Notes: a model not told the origin generated them from the letters alone. DNA of 64,000 bases from CAZOVB01 sp964583095 (GCA_964583095.1 CAZOVB010000002.1:1-64000), one strand, 5' to 3'. Shown: positions 51,879 to 61,210, counted from the first letter of the stretch. Made by a program: numbers and translations.

Positions 51879-53495
51879 ATGGCTGCGAAACAGATGTTAT
51901 TTGACGTAGATGCCCGCATGGCGATGCTGGAAGGCATTTCCAAGCTGGCCCAGGCGGTCAAGGTGACCCTGGGTCCCACGGGCAGAAACGTCCTGCTGCA
52001 GAAGTCGTTCGGTTCGCCCAAGGTGACCAAGGACGGCGTGAGTGTATCCAAGGAAATCGACCTGCCCAATCCGTTCGAGAACATGGGCGCCAAGATGGCC
52101 AACCAGGTCGCCTCCAAGACCGCCGACATCGCCGGCGACGGCACGACCACTGCGGTGGTCCTGGCCGAGGCGATCGTCAAGGAAGGTCTCAAGAATGTCA
52201 CCGCCGGAGCGAACCCCAACGCCCTGAAGCGCGGGATCGACCTGGCCGTGGAAGGCGCCGTGGCCGAACTGGAATCCCAGGCCAGGAAGGTCAAGGGCAA
52301 CGAGGATCTCAAGAACGTTGCGACCGTCTCATGCAACTGGGACGCCGAGATCGGCGCGATGATCGCCGAGGCGTTCGAAAAGGTCGGCACCGATGGCGTG
52401 ATCACCGTCGAAGAAGGCAAGAGCACCACCAGCGAACTGGACCTGGTTGAAGGCATGCAGTTCGACAAGGGCTTCCTCTCGGCCTACTTCGTGACCAACC
52501 CCAACACCATGGAAGCGGTCCTGGAAGACGCCCTGATCCTCCTGCACGAGAAGAAGCTATCGAGCCTGCGGGACCTGGTGCCGATCCTGGAAAAGGCCTC
52601 CTCCTCGGGCAAGCCCCTGCTGATCATCGCAGAGGACATCGAGGGCGAAGCCCTGGCCGCCCTGGTGGTCAACAAGCTGCGGGGCGTCTTGAACATCTGC
52701 GCCGTCAAGGCCCCGGCCTTTGGCGAGCGCCGCAAGGCGATCCTCGGCGACATTGCCACGCTGACCGGCGGGCAGTTGATCAGCGAGGACCTGGGCATCA
52801 AGCTCGAGAACGTGGAAATGTCCATGCTCGGACAGGCCAAGCGCGTGGTGATCAACAAGGACAACACCACCATCGTCGAAGGCGGCGGCAAGAAGAAGGA
52901 TATCCAGGCACGGATCGACACAATTCGCGCCCAGATCGAGAAGACCACCAGCGACTACGACCGCGAGAAGCTCCAGGAACGCCTGGCCAAGCTCACCGGC
53001 GGCGTGGCGGTCATCCGGGCTGGAGCGGCCACCGAAACCGAAATGAAGGAACGCAAGGACCTCATCGACGATGCGGTTCACGCAACCCGCGCCGCAGCCG
53101 AAGAAGGCGTGGTCGCCGGTGGCGGCGTGGCGCTGCTTCGCTGCATCCAGGCCATGGAAAAGGTCCGTTCCAAGGCCCGCGGCGACGAAAAAATCGGCGT
53201 GGAGATTGTGGCCCGGGCGCTCAAGGCCCCGGCCTATCAGATCCTCGCCAACGCCGGCGAAGACGGCCCGGTGGTGATCAGCGAGATCCTCGAAAAGCCC
53301 GCCACTACCGGCTACAACGCCGCAACAGGTGAGTTCGTGGACATGTTCCAGGCCGGCATCATCGATCCGGCCAAGGTCACCCGCAGCGCCCTGCAGAACG
53401 CTTCCAGCGTGGCCGGGCTCCTGCTGACCACCGACCTGATGCTCACCGACTACGAGGAAGACGCCGAGGAAGACCTGCACAACGCGGTCATCTAA
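51879..53495 (+). CDS. groEL: Chaperonin GroEL, copy 2 (no GGM tail)
   Basis: 538 aa, ATG 51879. Complete ATPase signature (GDGTTTAVVLAEAI) and hinge. The C-terminus ends in an acidic stretch DYEEDAEEDLHNAVI instead of GGM repeats. It follows groES directly, so it is the copy in the classical groES-groEL arrangement. The different tail should change the character of the folding cavity, so the two copies may serve different substrates. Confidence 0.95.
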   Translation: MAAKQMLFDVDARMAMLEGISKLAQAVKVTLGPTGRNVLLQKSFGSPKVTKDGVSVSKEIDLPNPFENMGAKMANQVASKTADIAGDGTTTAVVLAEAIVKEGLKNVTAGANPNALKRGIDLAVEGAVAELESQARKVKGNEDLKNVATVSCNWDAEIGAMIAEAFEKVGTDGVITVEEGKSTTSELDLVEGMQFDKGFLSAYFVTNPNTMEAVLEDALILLHEKKLSSLRDLVPILEKASSSGKPLLIIAEDIEGEALAALVVNKLRGVLNICAVKAPAFGERRKAILGDIATLTGGQLISEDLGIKLENVEMSMLGQAKRVVINKDNTTIVEGGGKKKDIQARIDTIRAQIEKTTSDYDREKLQERLAKLTGGVAVIRAGAATETEMKERKDLIDDAVHATRAAAEEGVVAGGGVALLRCIQAMEKVRSKARGDEKIGVEIVARALKAPAYQILANAGEDGPVVISEILEKPATTGYNAATGEFVDMFQAGIIDPAKVTRSALQNASSVAGLLLTTDLMLTDYEEDAEEDLHNAVI

Positions 53496-53534
53496 GCGAC
53501 CCCGCAGGCCGGTACCGGCGAGCATATAGAGGTT

Positions 53535-53568
53535 CGCAACCGGCGGCGTGACGACGCCGCCGGTTGCG
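53535..53568 (+). terminator. Strong hairpin between groEL2 and dnaJ
   Basis: 15-bp perfect stem (53535-53549 with 53554-53568, four-base loop GACG), extendable with a G-T pair. The following ATTTCTCC is only partly T-rich, so it may be a partial terminator, or an RNA processing or stability element between the groE and dnaJ genes. Confidence 0.7.
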
Positions 53569-53606
53569 GACATTTCTCCTTCCAAACCAACACCCCCACG
53601 ACAGGC

Positions 53607-54752
53607 ATGGCCGAAAAAAGAGACTACTACGAAGTGCTTCAAGTCTCCCGGGACGCAAACGGCGACCAGATCAAGCGCGCCTATCGAAAACTCGCCCTCA
53701 AGTACCACCCGGACAACTTCAAGGGGGACAAGGCCGAGGGGGAAAAGAAGTTCAAGGAATTGGCCGAAGCGTACGAAGTCCTCTCGGACTCCACAAAGCG
53801 CCAGCGCTATGACCAATACGGCCACGAAGGCCTGCGCGGCGCGGGGATGCACGACTTCTCGAACATGGGCTTCGGCGACATCTTCAACATGTTCAACGAC
53901 ATTTTCGGAGGGATGGGGGGAGGCTTCGGACGCGCCGCAGGCCGGGGGGCCGACCGCGGACTCGATCTGGAAACCGAAGTGGAAGTCACCCTCGAAGAGG
54001 TGGCCACCGGGGTGGACAAGACACTGGAGTTTCAGCGCATCGACCTTTGCGACACCTGCTCGGGCAGCGGAGCCAAGACGTCGGCCGGGGTGGATCGCTG
54101 CGAGACCTGCGGCGGATACGGCCAGGTCCAGCAGCAGATGCAGAGCCTGCTGGGACTGAGCGTGCGAATCATCGAATGCCCCGACTGCCGCGGCAAAGGC
54201 AAGATCATCCGGGACCCCTGCGCGGACTGCAAAGGCACCGGCCGGGCCCGCAAACAACGCGTTCTGACCGTGCACATTCCCAAGGGCATCCGCGACGGAC
54301 AGGTCGTCCGGGCACGTGGAGAAGGAGAGCCCAGCCAGAACGCAACCCAAAAGGGCGACCTGCACGTGTACGTCCATGTCAAGGAGCATCCCCTCCTGGA
54401 CCGCCGCGGAGATGACCTTCTCTGCCGCCTGCCGGTGACCTTTACCCAGGCAGCCATGGGAGACAAGATCCAGGTTCCCACCCTTGATGGCGAGCAGGAG
54501 CTGGACCTGCCGGCAGGGACGCAGAACGGCGACGTGTTGACCCTCAAGCGCCAAGGCCTGCCCAATCTTCGCAGCGGCACCAATGGCCATCAATATGTGC
54601 AGGTGTTTGTTGAAGTCCCTCGCAAGCTCAGCCAGCGCCAGAAGGAACTTTTGGCAGAATATGCCCAAACCGAAGACCACCAGGACGCCCACACGGAACG
54701 AAAGAGTTTCTTTGAGAAGGTCAAAGAGTACTTCAGCCCCAAGAAAGACTAA
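53607..54752 (+). CDS. dnaJ: Chaperone DnaJ
   Basis: 381 aa. J domain with HPD in LKYHPDNF, Gly/Phe-rich linker (about 75-110), four zinc-centre repeats CDTCSGSG, CETCGGYG, CPDCRGKG and CADCKGTG, then the peptide-binding C-terminal domains. It stimulates the ATPase of DnaK and delivers clients. DnaK itself is not in the window. GrpE follows. Confidence 0.96.
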   Translation: MAEKRDYYEVLQVSRDANGDQIKRAYRKLALKYHPDNFKGDKAEGEKKFKELAEAYEVLSDSTKRQRYDQYGHEGLRGAGMHDFSNMGFGDIFNMFNDIFGGMGGGFGRAAGRGADRGLDLETEVEVTLEEVATGVDKTLEFQRIDLCDTCSGSGAKTSAGVDRCETCGGYGQVQQQMQSLLGLSVRIIECPDCRGKGKIIRDPCADCKGTGRARKQRVLTVHIPKGIRDGQVVRARGEGEPSQNATQKGDLHVYVHVKEHPLLDRRGDDLLCRLPVTFTQAAMGDKIQVPTLDGEQELDLPAGTQNGDVLTLKRQGLPNLRSGTNGHQYVQVFVEVPRKLSQRQKELLAEYAQTEDHQDAHTERKSFFEKVKEYFSPKKD

Positions 54753-54809
54753 CCTGATCGCGGAATGGGCCCCAGGCCCCCTGCGAAACATACAGAATCC
54801 GAACCAGCC

Positions 54810-55385
54810 ATGAAGCAACCCGAAGAACAGGAAGATTTCCAGGCCCAGCAGAGCAATGAATCCGACGCCGAGGACCCCCAGGCCCACCAGGATGGGGAGA
54901 ACCCGCAACAACAGGCCGACGAGCTTCTCGCCCGGCTTCAACGGGTCTCAGCCGATTACGCCAATTACCAGAAGCGGACGGCCAGGGAATTTCAGCAGGC
55001 CCGGGAATTTGCCAACGAGCAGATTCTCCGCTCGCTTCTGAGCGTTCTGGACGACATGGAACGCGCCCTGGAGGCGGCCAGGGAGAATCACGACGAAACC
55101 GATCCGCTGCTCAAGGGCATGCAACTGGTCCACGACAAACTGGTCGACACGCTCAAGCAGTTCGGCCTCGGGCGGATCGAGGCCGAGGGTAAGCCCTTCG
55201 ATCCGGACCTGCACCAGGCGATGATGCGTCAGCCCACCGACGAAGAGCCCCCCATGACGGTCCTTCAGGAAGTCCAGAAGGGCTATACACTTAAAGGACG
55301 AACGCTGCGTCCTGCCGGCGTCATCGTCTCTACAGAGCCCGATGACGGCAGCGAGGGAGAATCCGGTGTGGATGTCGAAGCCTGA
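54810..55385 (+). CDS. grpE: Nucleotide exchange factor GrpE
   Basis: 191 aa from ATG 54810; an upstream ATG at 54765 is possible, with no strong ribosome-binding site for either. Acidic N-terminus, long coiled coil (RLQRVSADYANYQKRTAREF), and the beta-domain with YTLKGRTLRPAGVIVS. It releases ADP from DnaK. Gene order dnaJ-grpE with no dnaK is a little unusual. Confidence 0.93.
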   Translation: MKQPEEQEDFQAQQSNESDAEDPQAHQDGENPQQQADELLARLQRVSADYANYQKRTAREFQQAREFANEQILRSLLSVLDDMERALEAARENHDETDPLLKGMQLVHDKLVDTLKQFGLGRIEAEGKPFDPDLHQAMMRQPTDEEPPMTVLQEVQKGYTLKGRTLRPAGVIVSTEPDDGSEGESGVDVEA

Positions 55386-55438
55386 GGACCCCGGCCCGCG
55401 GTGAGAACTTTGTCGCTGGGCCTCTTGCGCTTTGATGC

Positions 55439-55444
55439 TATACT
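55439..55444 (+). promoter_or_regulatory. Possible extended -10 promoter of the FmdB-like gene
   Basis: TGCTATACT: -10 hexamer TATACT with TGn extension, about 58 bp upstream of the ATG at 55502. No convincing -35. Confidence 0.35.
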
Positions 55445-55501
55445 GGGCGGCTTGTTTTGCAGAACTCCCAGCCGTTGATATTGCCTGTAAGGAGTAATCC
55501 G

Positions 55502-55813
55502 ATGCCCACGTACGACTACGAGTGCCGGCAGTGTGGCCACACGTTTGAGAAGTTCCAGTCCATCACGGCCTCGCCGATCAAGACCTGCCCCGAGTGCGGC
55601 AAGAAGAAGGTCAAGCGTCTGATCGGCGCCGGCGCGGGGGTCATCTTCAAAGGCAGCGGATTCTACCAGACCGACTACCGCAGCAGCAGCTACCAGGAAG
55701 CGGCCAAGAAGGACAAGCCCGCCTCGGCCGGCGAAACCAAGTCCGAGAGCACCTCCAAGACGACCGATTCGGGCAGCTCGACAACGTCCGACTCAGCCGC
55801 CAAGAGCGACTGA
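55502..55813 (+). CDS. FmdB-family zinc-ribbon protein
   Basis: 103 aa; ATG 55502 with AAGGAG. The FmdB/CxxC-CxxC zinc ribbon (MPTYDYECRQCGHTFE ... CPECGKKKVKRLIGAG) fills residues 1-55, followed by a Ser/Thr/Lys-rich tail. The family is linked to the regulation of amide-using genes in some bacteria but is widespread without proven function. Confidence 0.9.
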   Translation: MPTYDYECRQCGHTFEKFQSITASPIKTCPECGKKKVKRLIGAGAGVIFKGSGFYQTDYRSSSYQEAAKKDKPASAGETKSESTSKTTDSGSSTTSDSAAKSD

Positions 55814-55971
55814 GTTGGCCTCCGGGCAGAGGAACCCAACGCCCTGGGCATGTCCGAGGCCTCCTCGGTCAAGGCTGGAGATTGTTTGAAGATGGAAAGG
55901 GCTTCGGCTAGCCTTGGCCCTTGAATGTTACTGCCCATGCCCCTGACCGTCGGTTCGGATGAGGTGTGACC

Positions 55972-57081
55972 ATGCCACAACGCCCCTTGGACAAGCTGAC
56001 CATCAAGGGGTTCAAGTCCATCGAGTCGCTCGAAGACTTCGAACTCAACGACCTCAACATTCTGATCGGCGCCAATGGGGCCGGAAAAAGCAACTTCGTG
56101 GACTTCTTCCGCATGCTCCGGGCAATGGCGGATGAGGCGCTGGAGCCTTTTGTCACCCAGCACGGGGGGGCGGATGGCTTTTTCCACCTCGGGCCAAAGC
56201 ACACGCACAAGATCGCGGCGAGGATGAATTTCGGCGAAAATGCCTACGCTTTCTCCCTTGTGCCTACCTCCAACGACCAGGTGATGATCAAGTCCGAGCG
56301 GTATTCCTGGCTGAACCATGAGGAGCAGGTGGCTAGCGGGAGGCTGGAATCCGCCTTGCGCCGTCTGCGGGACCAGAAGTCCAAGTGGCATTCTCAATCC
56401 CCTGGAATAGGCAGCTATATCTATCAGGCCATATCGAGTTGGGTTGTCTACCACTTCCACGATACGAGTCTGTCGGCCCCGATGCGACGCGACCAGTCCG
56501 CGCGCGACCGGAAGAAATTGCGGCAGGACGCATCGAACATCGCCGCTTTCCTCCTGGAGACTCGGAGCAAGACCCCCGGCAGCTACGAGTTGATCCGGGA
56601 CACCGTACGTATGATCGCGCCGTTCTTCGACGATTTCCTGCTGGAGCCCCAGGACAAGGGCCCGGAGGAGAAAATCCGCCTGGAGTGGCGACAGAAGGGC
56701 AGCGATTATCCCTTTCAACCCTACCAGTTGTCCGACGGAACGATGCGGTTTATCTGCCTGGCCACGGCCCTTTCCCAACCCGAACCCCCTTCGACCGTTC
56801 TGATCGACGAGCCGGAACTGGGGTTGCATCCTTACGCGATTTCGATATTGGCCGATCTGATCAAGTCGGCGTCCGCCCGGACGCAACTCGTCATCTCCAC
56901 ACAGTCACCGACGCTTCTGGACTACTTCGAGCCACAGGATGTCGTGGTGGTCAATCGCGAGAGAGGACGATCGGCATTCAATCGACTCGACGGCGAGGAC
57001 CTCAAGCAGTGGCTCGAAGAATACTCGGTTGGCGAGCTCTGGCAGAAGAACGTTGTAGACGGGGGCCCGAGCCATGAGTGA
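55972..57081 (+). CDS. AAA ATPase of OLD/RloA-like type, partner of a TOPRIM-like protein
   Basis: 369 aa from ATG 55972 (GAGG upstream; a GTG two codons earlier is possible). SMC/ABC-like AAA_21 domain: Walker A GANGAGKS (residues 33-40), ABC-type signature YQLSDGTMRFICLATAL (about 250-265), Walker B with TVLIDEPELGLHP (about 276-288) and switch STQSPTLLDYF. It is the kind of ATPase found in PARIS AriA, retron Septu-like PtuA and the OLD family. It overlaps the next gene by eight bases. Role: sensor or clamp of a defence module, inferred from the partner. Confidence 0.85.
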   Translation: MPQRPLDKLTIKGFKSIESLEDFELNDLNILIGANGAGKSNFVDFFRMLRAMADEALEPFVTQHGGADGFFHLGPKHTHKIAARMNFGENAYAFSLVPTSNDQVMIKSERYSWLNHEEQVASGRLESALRRLRDQKSKWHSQSPGIGSYIYQAISSWVVYHFHDTSLSAPMRRDQSARDRKKLRQDASNIAAFLLETRSKTPGSYELIRDTVRMIAPFFDDFLLEPQDKGPEEKIRLEWRQKGSDYPFQPYQLSDGTMRFICLATALSQPEPPSTVLIDEPELGLHPYAISILADLIKSASARTQLVISTQSPTLLDYFEPQDVVVVNRERGRSAFNRLDGEDLKQWLEEYSVGELWQKNVVDGGPSHE

Positions 57082-57769
57082 CGTCGTGGCGATCGTGGAG
57101 GGCCGGACCGAACAGACATTTGTGCGAGATCAGTTGGCCCCGCATCTGGGGCTTTGGGGAATGGGGATCCGGGCGATTCTCTCGGGCAAGACAGGACACC
57201 ACGGAGGGGTCAAGCCTTGGGCGCAGGCCGGCCGGGACATCACAATCGCCCTTCGGCGGGGAACGTACGTCACAACCATGTTCGATTACTATGCCCTGCC
57301 CCTCTCCTGGCCCGGTCGAGAAGAAGCACAGAGCCTGCCCTGGAATGAACGAGCTTCCCACGTAGAGAAGCGCGTAATGGACACGGTTTCGGAAATGATG
57401 GGAGAGAGCTTCCATCCCGCTCAGTTCATCCCGTACATCCAGCTCCACGAGTTCGAAGCCTTGGCCTTTGCGGATGTTCAGACACTGGCCTCTGTGGCCG
57501 CCGCAGCGGGAAACTCCTCCAGGGAGCTTCTGCTGCGGGGGCTCTCAGCCATCCTGACCCAGGCCAAGGAGTCTCCCGAAGCCATCAATGATGGTCGGGA
57601 TACGTGCCCTTCCAGACGAATTACCGCCTTGGTGCCGGGCTGGCAGAAACGCACACACGGCCCCATCGTTACAGGCCGCATCGGGTTGCAGGCCATTCGT
57701 GACAAATGCGGCCATTTCGCTCAGTGGCTCGAAAAGCTGGAATGCCTCGCCCAGACCAACCAAGCCTGA
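57074..57769 (+). CDS. DUF4276-family (TOPRIM-like) protein
   Basis: 231 aa; ATG 57074 overlaps the ATPase stop by eight bp (ATGAGTGA), a sign of tight coupling. It starts with EGRTEQTFV, the acidic signature of TOPRIM-like DUF4276 proteins, has an inner acidic position FDYYALP and HEFEALAFAD. In TOPRIM nucleases these acidic residues bind metal. With an ATPase partner this is the layout of two-gene defence systems such as PARIS (AriA plus AriB, the latter DUF4435). It may be a nuclease. Function inferred. Confidence 0.8.
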   Translation: MSDVVAIVEGRTEQTFVRDQLAPHLGLWGMGIRAILSGKTGHHGGVKPWAQAGRDITIALRRGTYVTTMFDYYALPLSWPGREEAQSLPWNERASHVEKRVMDTVSEMMGESFHPAQFIPYIQLHEFEALAFADVQTLASVAAAAGNSSRELLLRGLSAILTQAKESPEAINDGRDTCPSRRITALVPGWQKRTHGPIVTGRIGLQAIRDKCGHFAQWLEKLECLAQTNQA

Positions 57770-57807
57770 TTGCTCCCCCAGACAGACATAAACCCTTCCA
57801 GAATCCC

Positions 57808-57835
57808 TTGCAGCCAAGGGCGTCAAAGCTATAAT
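57808..57835 (+). promoter_or_regulatory. Sigma-70 promoter
   Basis: TTGCAG, 16-bp spacer, TATAAT, about 95 bp upstream of ATG 57929. One of the best promoter matches in the window. Confidence 0.65.
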
Positions 57836-57928
57836 TCGCGGTGGAGGCGACGTTTCAGGGAATCCGGAGTCTCCAGGAAACGCGTCTTGCACAGGTGGTA
57901 GCCGCCCCTCTTGAGAAAGGATGACGAA

Positions 57929-59806
57929 ATGGCCGACGAGCAGAATGAACTGCGACGGATCAACTGGTCGGAGCTTTTCCCGTTTACCCGTATTTTCAAA
58001 TCGTTCCGGATGGCTGCCTGTCAGCCCGCGAAAGTCGGGTTGGCCCTTGGTGCAATCCTCGTGCTGTTTGTCGCGGGTTGGCTGCTGGGCGTCATCTGGT
58101 CCTGGACCGGCGCGACGGCCTTTCCCGGTGAGATCGACGCCTACAGATCCTTGACATCGGCCCAGTTCAACGCCGCCCGCGAAAACTGGGAGGACGGGCG
58201 CCTTCCCGCCGCCGCCGCTGCCCTGGTCGCTGCCCGAAATGAGAACCTGAACCTCACCAGGTACCAGCAGAAACTGGGCGAGCAAACCAAGGCCAAGTAC
58301 TATCTCGCCGGCTTCAAGAAGGAGATCCAGGACCGTAAGAAGCCTACCTACGACGCGGCCTTGCTCGATCTCGCCCAGGTCCTCGACAAGGCCGGCAAGG
58401 ACGACAAGGACCCCTCGGATCTGCTGGATGACGCGGAGTCCATCCGAGATGACGTCATCGAGGCAATCTCCGAGGCCATCGGCGAGACCGCCGAAGAAGC
58501 CGAGGAAATCATCGACGCCGACGCCGACCTCAACGACGACCAGAAGGAGAAGCAGAAGGACCTGCTGGACGAAGAAGAGGAGCAGGCCTGGTTTGCCCTT
58601 ACGCAGCTCAAGAGGGACTGGGCCGAGGCAGAGACCGCCATCCAGGGCCGACAGATCTTCACCAGCTTCATGGACTACGAGTTGGCCTGCATCGACAACG
58701 CCCTCTCTGCCGTATGGCGAGCGGACTTCTTCAACGGCATCCAGGCCACCAGCGGCGGATTCGTCGGTTGGATGATGGCCGCACTGCAAGGCTTCTGCTG
58801 GATGATCTCCGAGCACTGGATCTTTGCGATCTTCTTCCTGCCGCTGCTGCTGGGCGTCTTTGCCCTGTTCGGCGGAGCGATCAGCCGGATCACCGCACTG
58901 GATTTCGCCCGCAACGAGCGAATCAGCATCGGCCAGGGGCTTCGCTTCTCGGCCGGCAAGTTCCTCAGCTTCTTCCTCTCGCCCGTGCTGGTATTGATTC
59001 TGGTACTCCTGGGCGGAGCGCTGCTGGCCTTGGGAGGCTTTATCGGCTCGATTCCCTACGCCGGCGAAATCTTCATGTCGCTGCTGTTCTTCCTGGCGCT
59101 GATCATGGGCATGGTGCTGGCGTTCTTCCTGATCGGCTTTGTCGCCGGCAGCCCGTTGATGTACCCCACCATCGCGGTGGAGGGTTCGGACAGCTTCGAC
59201 GGCATCAGCCGCAGCATCATGTATGTCTACTCCCACCCGTGGCACACGCTGTTCTACGGGCTGGTGACGGTCATCTACGGAGCGTTGACCTACCTGTTCG
59301 TCCGGTTCTTCCTGTTCCTGGCCCTGCTGCTGACGCACATGTTCGTCGGATGGGGCCTGATCGGCGGCGGCGAGACGCTCGGCAGCTCTGCCGACAAGCT
59401 GGACCTGCTCTGGGCGGCCCCGACGTTCGAAAACCTCTACGCCGGCATGCAGTGGCAAGCCCTGGGCGGATGGTCGGTCATCTGGGCCTTTGTGCTCAAT
59501 GTCTGGGTCTTCCTGATCGCCGCGTTGGTCTTTGCCTACCTGATCAGCTTCTTCTTCACCGCCTCGACAGTCGTCTACTATCTCCTGCGTCGCAAGATCG
59601 ACTCGGTGGAGATGGACGACGTTTACGTCGAGGAAATCGAGGAGCAGCAGTGGATCGAGCCGGAAACCGCCCCGGCCGAGGATACTCCCGAAAACAACCA
59701 GGACCCGGGTGAAGAATCCGCTCCTGCCGATGAGCAGGAGCAGGAAGGGTCCTCCGAGTCTTCTCAGGACAGCGACGAAGACAGCGACAGCAACGATACG
59801 CCCTGA
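57929..59806 (+). CDS. Large membrane protein with acidic cytoplasmic region, planctomycete-type
   Basis: 625 aa; ATG 57929 after AAAGGA. One membrane helix at about 38-60, then a largely helical, charged region of about 180 residues (about 65-245) with many Asp/Glu and Lys, probably partly coiled. Then about six membrane segments (about 250-530), and a C-terminal acidic tail with stretches of Asp, Glu and Ser. No enzymatic motif. Similar proteins are known from Planctomycetes; none has a function I can name. It ends at a strong terminator. Confidence 0.7.
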   Translation: MADEQNELRRINWSELFPFTRIFKSFRMAACQPAKVGLALGAILVLFVAGWLLGVIWSWTGATAFPGEIDAYRSLTSAQFNAARENWEDGRLPAAAAALVAARNENLNLTRYQQKLGEQTKAKYYLAGFKKEIQDRKKPTYDAALLDLAQVLDKAGKDDKDPSDLLDDAESIRDDVIEAISEAIGETAEEAEEIIDADADLNDDQKEKQKDLLDEEEEQAWFALTQLKRDWAEAETAIQGRQIFTSFMDYELACIDNALSAVWRADFFNGIQATSGGFVGWMMAALQGFCWMISEHWIFAIFFLPLLLGVFALFGGAISRITALDFARNERISIGQGLRFSAGKFLSFFLSPVLVLILVLLGGALLALGGFIGSIPYAGEIFMSLLFFLALIMGMVLAFFLIGFVAGSPLMYPTIAVEGSDSFDGISRSIMYVYSHPWHTLFYGLVTVIYGALTYLFVRFFLFLALLLTHMFVGWGLIGGGETLGSSADKLDLLWAAPTFENLYAGMQWQALGGWSVIWAFVLNVWVFLIAALVFAYLISFFFTASTVVYYLLRRKIDSVEMDDVYVEEIEEQQWIEPETAPAEDTPENNQDPGEESAPADEQEQEGSSESSQDSDEDSDSNDTP

Positions 59807-59834
59807 ATAAGGCCACGTTCCTGACGTTCATCAT

Positions 59835-59876
59835 CAGGGCCTCGCGTCGACCCCGGCGCGAGGCCCTGTGTGTTTT
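59835..59876 (+). terminator. Rho-independent terminator
   Basis: 12-bp perfect stem (59835-59846 with 59857-59868), 10-nt loop, TGTGTTTTTG. Closes the 625-aa membrane protein gene. The 220 bp after it hold nothing I recognise. Confidence 0.9.
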
Positions 59877-60098
59877 TGCCCTGTGTGACAAGTACCACCG
59901 GTCGGATCACTTCCAGGACGTCCTTGGTCCCTCTGGCCCATGGGCACGGGGCTGGATAGGACATTTCAGAGCCCTTGAAGACAGACGCCGGCTGGAGAAG
60001 AACGATTCGAAGCTGCCTTCCGGACTGGAGAAACCTGCACCCGGGAATGAAGAATGAAGCAGCCGCATGGGGAGTTGGACCGGCGGGAAAGCTTGTGG

Positions 60099-60743
60099 TC
60101 AGGGCATCAGGTCGGTCAGGAGGCGGACCAGCCGGGGCACGCCGTGATGGGCCATGAAGGTCATCGGAGCCACCAGCATCCCGGTGGCGACCAGGAGCAT
60201 GATCACGGCCATGGAGTGCGGTTCGGGCTGGAGGCGGCAGATATCCTGATGAAGCTGGCTCTCGATGGATCGGGCCAGTTCGGGTGTGGCGTCCTCGATG
60301 CGGACCGAAACGTTGCGGAGAAGCGCGAAATGGCTGATGTGTATCGACGCACCGGACCGGCTGAGGCGAAGCTCGGAGGGCCCGAATTTCTCGAAGTCGA
60401 TCTCCTCGCGCCGCAGCGCCTCTCGCAGGGCCCGGCGGACCTGGGCGTCCGAAACATTGTAGATGACCCAGGTATGACCCCTGGGGGCAAGCAGAGCGAT
60501 GGCTGCGGCAATGGCCAGGCCCGTCAGGGCCAGCGTCATCAGTGACATTCCCACCCCCACCAGGACGGGAACGACCAGCAGGGGACAGATGGCGATAAAG
60601 AGGATGGCAAAGTCCGCCCGCCCGGTGAGCATCTGCGGGTGCCTGCGGGTGTTGAGCAGCCCCAGAATGAAAAAGTAAACGCCGACCGGGACCACCATGG
60701 TGGCCAACTGTGCGGCCTGGAATGTGTCGAGGAAACCGGGCAT
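60099..60743 (-). CDS. Membrane protein of unknown function
   Basis: 214 aa; ATG 60743 with GAAAGG upstream. Hydrophobic segments near residues 12-30, 44-64, 66-86, and 175-195, enclosing a soluble part of about 85 residues (about 90-170, including ALREALRREEIDFEKFGPSELRL). No recognised family. On the same strand as the next three small genes to the right. Confidence 0.65.
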   Translation of the reverse strand: MPGFLDTFQAAQLATMVVPVGVYFFILGLLNTRRHPQMLTGRADFAILFIAICPLLVVPVLVGVGMSLMTLALTGLAIAAAIALLAPRGHTWVIYNVSDAQVRRALREALRREEIDFEKFGPSELRLSRSGASIHISHFALLRNVSVRIEDATPELARSIESQLHQDICRLQPEPHSMAVIMLLVATGMLVAPMTFMAHHGVPRLVRLLTDLMP

Positions 60744-60778
60744 CGCCAGGGAAACCTTTCGATTAGGACTGCCTTATT

Positions 60779-61105
60779 CTAGCGGATATCCTCCGGCTTT
60801 GCCACCTTTCGATAGCCCAAAGCGTGAATGATATCCAGCACCTCGGTCCAGGTGGGGAACGGTCGGGCGTTGACCTTTTTGTACTCTTCAATGGCCAGAA
60901 CAAAGTCGAACTGTTCGCCTGTCATCTCGCCTTCTTCGGCGCAACGTCTTTCGTCGCTTCGTCTTCTGCCGGGGCCGCGCCTCCGATCCAGCCCGCTTCT
61001 GCGGTCGGTCTTGGCGTTTCGCCGATTATCAGACGGATCCGAACTACGCCGGTCCTGCCTGGTGGTCTCCTCGGCCGGGTCCTGGGTTTCCTGTACTTCC
61101 GCCAT
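60779..61105 (-). CDS. Small protein with Arg/Asp-rich N-terminal repeats and a conserved C-terminus
   Basis: 108 aa from ATG 61105 (AAGGAG upstream). The first half has repeated RR/DRR units (TRQDRRSSD, KTDRRSGLDRRRG, RRRSDERR) of highly basic disorder. The second half, TGEQFDFVLAIEEYKKVNAR and PTWTEVLDIIHALGYRKV, is a compact predicted helical domain seen in small planctomycete and deltaproteobacterial proteins. It may bind nucleic acids through the basic part. Function unknown. Confidence 0.7.
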   Translation of the reverse strand: MAEVQETQDPAEETTRQDRRSSDPSDNRRNAKTDRRSGLDRRRGPGRRRSDERRCAEEGEMTGEQFDFVLAIEEYKKVNARPFPTWTEVLDIIHALGYRKVAKPEDIR

Positions 61106-61210
61106 GGGCCGTCTCCTTTCCGCTGGGAATGGAACCATCCTACGAAAAGATACATCGGCCAGAAACGCCCGCCGAAACAGTAGCTTTTTGCCTTGGGTCC
61201 GATCGAAGGT

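Noticed and set aside
52557..54941. 794-codon open frame on the - strand
   Set aside because: Antisense of groEL2, dnaJ and grpE, no start signal, biased amino-acid content.
57545..59458. 637-codon open frame on the - strand
   Set aside because: Antisense of the DUF4276 and membrane protein genes.
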